The notes under the pieces are model-generated. The model ran no database searches. It was given only the letters and a program-made list of their open reading frames with translations, and was not told where the DNA came from. From the NCBI GenBank assembly GCA_910577655.1, contig CAJTOW010000160.1, positions 1 through 7,722 of the forward strand: a stretch of DNA of 7,722 nt, read 5' to 3'. The position numbers and the translations under genes are program-made. Numbering within the stretch: the first letter of the stretch is position 1; the number at the start of each line of letters is the position of its first letter. Shown here piece after piece: positions 5,371 through 7,722 of this stretch. This DNA is from an uncultured Lachnospiraceae bacterium (GTDB lineage Bacteria > Bacillota > Clostridia > Lachnospirales > Lachnospiraceae).

Positions 5371-6471
5371 CTATTTTGTGGGAATCAGCTCATAATTATA
5401 TTTTTTCAGTGCTTCCCAGGCCGCTTCTCTGGCAGAGCTTTCGTAGAAGGTGATCTTAAGAGCGCCTTCTCCCTGCTCTCTATTGTGGTTAATGCCGATA
5501 TTCTTGATGCTGATGCCGCGGGCGCTGAGGATCACAGCCAGGGTGGAAATGGCGCCGGGCTCGTCCACCACATCCACAGAGAAGGAATAATCCGGGGTTA
5601 CGGAACCGGTGGACGGGTCGGAGATAGAGTTGCGGTAAATCCGGGAGATATCAAACATCTGGTAGATCCCCTCCTGATCCTTCTGCCGCAGCTGTCCCAG
5701 GGTCCGGGTCAGGGAGGCGATGTAGCTTTCCAGCATGGAAATGATATTCTCCGTGTTGGTCATGCAGATCTGTTCCCACATGACGGGAGAGGAGGAGGCG
5801 ATCCGGGTGATATCCTTGAAGCCGCCAGCCGCCAGCTTCTTCATGAGACCTGCCTGGTTGTCGCAATCCCTGACAAGATTCACCAGACTGGAGGCAATGA
5901 TGTGGGGCAGATGGCTGATGGCCGCCGTGATCCGGTCATGCTCCCGGTAATCCAGGACAATGGGGATCGCCCCGGTCATACGGGCAAGCTTTGTCATGCG
6001 TTCCACATCCCTGACCGGTGAGGCGTCTGTAGGGGTGATGATATAGTAGGCATTCTCCAGCAGATGGTCTGTGGAAGATTCATAGCCTGTCTTCTCAGAG
6101 CCGGTCATAGGGTGCCCGCCCACAAAGATATCCTCCATACCCAGCTCTGTGACCGCTTTGTGGATGTCCGTCTTGGTGCTGCCTACATCGGTGATGAAGG
6201 CGCCCGGTTTCAGAAAGGGGCGCACATCGGCCAGATACCGGGCATTGTACTCTACGGGAGTACACAGGAAAATGATGTCACATTCTCTTAAAGGTTCTCC
6301 TGTACCCTCCAGGATCACATCCACAATACCATCCCTGCGGGCCTGCTCCAGCTTGGAGCGGGTCCGCATGTAGGCCATAATCCGGATATCCGGGTCCGCA
6401 CGTTTCAGGCTCTTTGCCAGGGAGCCTCCGATCAGGCCAAAACCGATAAAACCAACCACTAAATCACTCAT
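5371..6471 (-). CDS. tyrA: Prephenate dehydrogenase with C-terminal ACT domain
   Basis: TyrA oxidatively decarboxylates prephenate to 4-hydroxyphenylpyruvate with NAD(P)+, committing carbon to tyrosine. The 366-residue protein starts with a Rossmann fold (GFGLIGGS at 10-17, GxGxxG) and has DVGSTK (95-100) and GGHPMTGSEKTG (118-129). The conserved His120 of that last motif corresponds to the proposed catalytic histidine of the family. SHLPH (186-190) and the helical dimerisation domain follow. Residues about 294-366 form an ACT domain (VDEPGAISTLAVILSARGI), the usual site for tyrosine feedback binding in Gram-positive TyrA. There is no chorismate mutase part, unlike the E. coli enzyme. The start overlaps the aroF stop (ATGA), and AAGGAG (6478-6483), lying inside aroF, is 6 nt before it. 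The TAG at 5371-5373 ends the gene. Confidence 0.97.
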   Translation of the reverse strand: MSDLVVGFIGFGLIGGSLAKSLKRADPDIRIMAYMRTRSKLEQARRDGIVDVILEGTGEPLRECDIIFLCTPVEYNARYLADVRPFLKPGAFITDVGSTKTDIHKAVTELGMEDIFVGGHPMTGSEKTGYESSTDHLLENAYYIITPTDASPVRDVERMTKLARMTGAIPIVLDYREHDRITAAISHLPHIIASSLVNLVRDCDNQAGLMKKLAAGGFKDITRIASSSPVMWEQICMTNTENIISMLESYIASLTRTLGQLRQKDQEGIYQMFDISRIYRNSISDPSTGSVTPDYSFSVDVVDEPGAISTLAVILSARGISIKNIGINHNREQGEGALKITFYESSAREAAWEALKKYNYELIPTK

Positions 6472-7484
6472 GAAAAGCTCCTTCCTGCCAGACTGGAGTA
6501 GGGTCTGAGCTGTGCCGTCAGATCCTCAAACTGGTCAAAGGTCAGGGACTGGGGGCCGTCGGAAAGGGCATGGGCCGGATCAGGGTGCACCTCGATCATC
6601 AGACCGTCAGCGCCGGCAGCAATGGCAGCCTTTGCCAGGGGGGCAACATAGGCCCGGACTCCGGTGGCATGGCTGGGATCCAGGATCACCGGAAGATGGG
6701 TGCGGCTCCGCAAAACAGGAACAGCGCTGATGTCCAGGGTGTTGCGGGTAGAGGTCTCATAGGTACGGATTCCGCGCTCGCACAAGACCACATGTTCATT
6801 TCCCTCAGACATGATATATTCGGCGGCATTGAGCCACTCGTCTATGGTAGCGGACAGGCCGCGTTTTAGTAAGACCGGCAGGCCGGATTTTCCGGCTTCC
6901 TTTAATAATTCAAAATTCTGCATGTTGCGGGCGCCGATCTGGAGCATATCCACGTACCGGACTGCCCGTTCAATGGCATGCTCGCTGGTGACTTCACAGA
7001 TCACATTAAGTCCGGTGGCTTCCCTGGCTTCCTTCATGTACTGGAGTCCGGTCTCCTCCAGCCCCTGGAAGGAGTAGGGGGAGGTCCTGGGCTTATAGGC
7101 GCCGCCCCGCAGGAAGCTGGCGCCCGCCTTTTTGACAGCAAAGGCGGTTTCCATCATCTGCTCACGGCTTTCCACCGCGCAGGGGCCTGCCATGATGGTC
7201 AGGCTGCCGGGGCCGATAGAGGTATTGCCCACCTGGATAACAGACTGTTCCGGGTGGAACTTTTTGTTGGCCAGCTTGTAGGATTCGGTGACGGCCACGA
7301 TCTTGTCCACGCCATCTGCGATCTCCAGATTCTTGCCCTTAAGACGGGTCTTGTCACCTACGACACCGATGATGGTGACCTCGTGGCCCCTGGACAGATG
7401 AACCTGCAGGTCATTGTCCTGGATGACCTGGGTGACTCTGTCGATGGCTTCCTGGGAAGCATTGGGTTTCATAATAATAATCAT
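6468..7484 (-). CDS. aroF: 3-deoxy-7-phosphoheptulonate (DAHP) synthase, class I-beta with N-terminal regulatory domain
   Basis: The enzyme condenses phosphoenolpyruvate and erythrose-4-phosphate to DAHP, the first shikimate-pathway step. At 338 residues it aligns residue for residue with the Thermotoga maritima enzyme as I recall it. Residues 1-70 are the ferredoxin/ACT-like regulatory domain (MIIIMKPNAS start, HLSRG, IIGVVGD), which mediates tyrosine/phenylalanine inhibition in that enzyme. The barrel contains AGPCAVE (99-105), GGAYKPRTSPYSFQG (127-141), IGARNMQNF (183-191), LLKRG (205-209), CERGIRT (235-241) and DPSHATG (269-275). The metal ligands are Cys102, His272, Glu298 and Asp309. 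GAGGAA (minus, 7491-7496) supports the ATG at 7484. The frame is open further upstream to an ATG at 7559 with AGGGG before it, giving a possible 25-residue extension that the family lacks. It is first in the operon and overlaps tyrA by 4 bp. Confidence 0.97.
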   Translation of the reverse strand: MIIIMKPNASQEAIDRVTQVIQDNDLQVHLSRGHEVTIIGVVGDKTRLKGKNLEIADGVDKIVAVTESYKLANKKFHPEQSVIQVGNTSIGPGSLTIMAGPCAVESREQMMETAFAVKKAGASFLRGGAYKPRTSPYSFQGLEETGLQYMKEAREATGLNVICEVTSEHAIERAVRYVDMLQIGARNMQNFELLKEAGKSGLPVLLKRGLSATIDEWLNAAEYIMSEGNEHVVLCERGIRTYETSTRNTLDISAVPVLRSRTHLPVILDPSHATGVRAYVAPLAKAAIAAGADGLMIEVHPDPAHALSDGPQSLTFDQFEDLTAQLRPYSSLAGRSFS

Positions 7485-7490
7485 ATGTTT

Positions 7491-7496
7491 TTCCTC
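7491..7496 (-). promoter_or_regulatory. Ribosome binding site supporting the aroF start at 7484
   Basis: GAGGAA on the minus strand lies about 6-8 nt before the ATG at 7484, the position where DAHP synthase similarity begins. It competes with the in-frame ATG at 7559, which has AGGGG 6 nt ahead. Confidence 0.6.
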
Positions 7497-7600
7497 GCAT
7501 TGTGTTTGATGGATGATAAATATTCGGGTACTTACCGGCAATTTTCTGGGCAAAATCATATGTGCCCCTGCTCTAAGGATGCCTATTAAGCCCAATTGGT

Positions 7601-7629
7601 ATTCTAGCGCAGGAATGGGAGATTGTCAA
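7601..7629 (-). promoter_or_regulatory. Strong sigma-A promoter of the aroF-tyrA-aroA operon
   Basis: On the minus strand TTGACA (7624-7629, perfect) and TAGAAT (7601-7606, 5 of 6) are separated by exactly 17 bp. Transcription would start near 7594, about 110 nt before the aroF start. The leader shows no T-box motif, no run of aromatic codons and no intrinsic terminator, so control at this promoter and at the enzymes is more likely than attenuation. Confidence 0.85.
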
Positions 7630-7639
7630 CGCTTTATGA

Positions 7640-7662
7640 CTTTAAAGTTCGACACTTTAAAG
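7640..7662. promoter_or_regulatory. 23-bp inverted repeat upstream of the aroF promoter, candidate regulator site
   Basis: CTTTAAAGT (7640-7648) and ACTTTAAAG (7654-7662) are perfect 9-bp arms around TCGAC. Because each arm is itself nearly palindromic, the site also reads as two direct repeats 15 bp apart. It ends 10 bp upstream of the -35 (7624-7629), the place for an activator or a repressor touching RNA polymerase. It could also serve a gene to the right of the window. Confidence 0.6.
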
Positions 7663-7690
7663 CATATATGTTACTATTCACGGGGGGCAT

Positions 7691-7719
7691 CTTCTTGTCC
7701 GGCTCCGCCGGACAAGAAG
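7691..7719. terminator. Perfect 13-bp stem hairpin at the window edge, possible terminator
   Basis: CTTCTTGTCCGGC (7691-7703) pairs perfectly with GCCGGACAAGAAG (7707-7719) around TCC. No T run follows on the minus strand, and on the plus strand the window ends 3 bases later. It would insulate the aroF promoter from a gene lying further right on either strand. Confidence 0.5.
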
Positions 7720-7722
7720 CAT

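Noticed and set aside
7485..7594. T-box or aromatic leader-peptide attenuator in the aroF leader
   Set aside because: There is no AGGGUGG-like T-box sequence, no Tyr/Phe/Trp codon run in the short frames, and no terminator hairpin with a T run before aroF.
1..7722. CRISPR arrays, phage modules, toxin-antitoxin or other defence systems
   Set aside because: No spaced direct repeats, integrase, capsid, Cas or toxin-antitoxin-like proteins are visible on either strand.

Overview
This window looks like chromosomal DNA from a Gram-positive anaerobe of the Lachnospiraceae / Clostridium clostridioforme type. The evidence is the moderately high GC genes separated by AT-rich spacers, strong AAGGAG-type ribosome binding sites, a Thermotoga/Bacillus-type DAHP synthase, a class II EPSP synthase, paired half-size CHR transporters, and the tail of an Rpn-like nuclease protein. 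The family placement is inference; no rRNA or tRNA gene is present to confirm it.

Layout. Bases 1-215 hold the 3' end of a plus-strand gene with a coiled-coil heptad tail, probably an Rpn / PD-(D/E)XK nuclease family transposase. Bases 216-533 are decayed DNA: the C-terminal tail of a DDE transposase, broken by a frame change, runs into the C-terminal tail of a short-chain dehydrogenase. A long hairpin at 534-592 closes this region. Bases 700-2286 (minus) encode a secreted SGNH/GDSL esterase resembling rhamnogalacturonan acetylesterases, with a C-terminal beta-rich domain. An AT-rich divergent spacer (2287-2794) holds the esterase promoter, a perfect 12-bp palindrome over its -35, a hairpin flanked by 9-bp direct repeats, and a possibly structured leader for the plus-strand genes. 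Bases 2795-3926 (plus) encode two consecutive short CHR (chromate-transporter family) membrane proteins, probably the two halves of one transporter. A 13-bp hairpin at 3948-3983 separates them from the convergent aromatic genes.

Bases 3996-7484 (minus) form an aromatic amino acid operon, transcribed aroF -> tyrA -> aroA from a near-consensus promoter at 7601-7629. AroF (DAHP synthase) makes the first committed intermediate of the shikimate pathway, AroA makes EPSP, and TyrA diverts prephenate to tyrosine. AroF and TyrA overlap by ATGA. Both carry ACT-like regulatory domains, so end-product control is likely at the protein level. A 23-bp inverted repeat (7640-7662) just upstream of the -35 is a candidate regulator site. 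The other shikimate genes (aroB, aroD, aroE, aroK, aroC) and a chorismate mutase are not in the window.

I found no CRISPR array, intact insertion sequence, phage module or clearly new multi-gene system. The most useful leads are the regulatory DNA elements and the scarred left edge.
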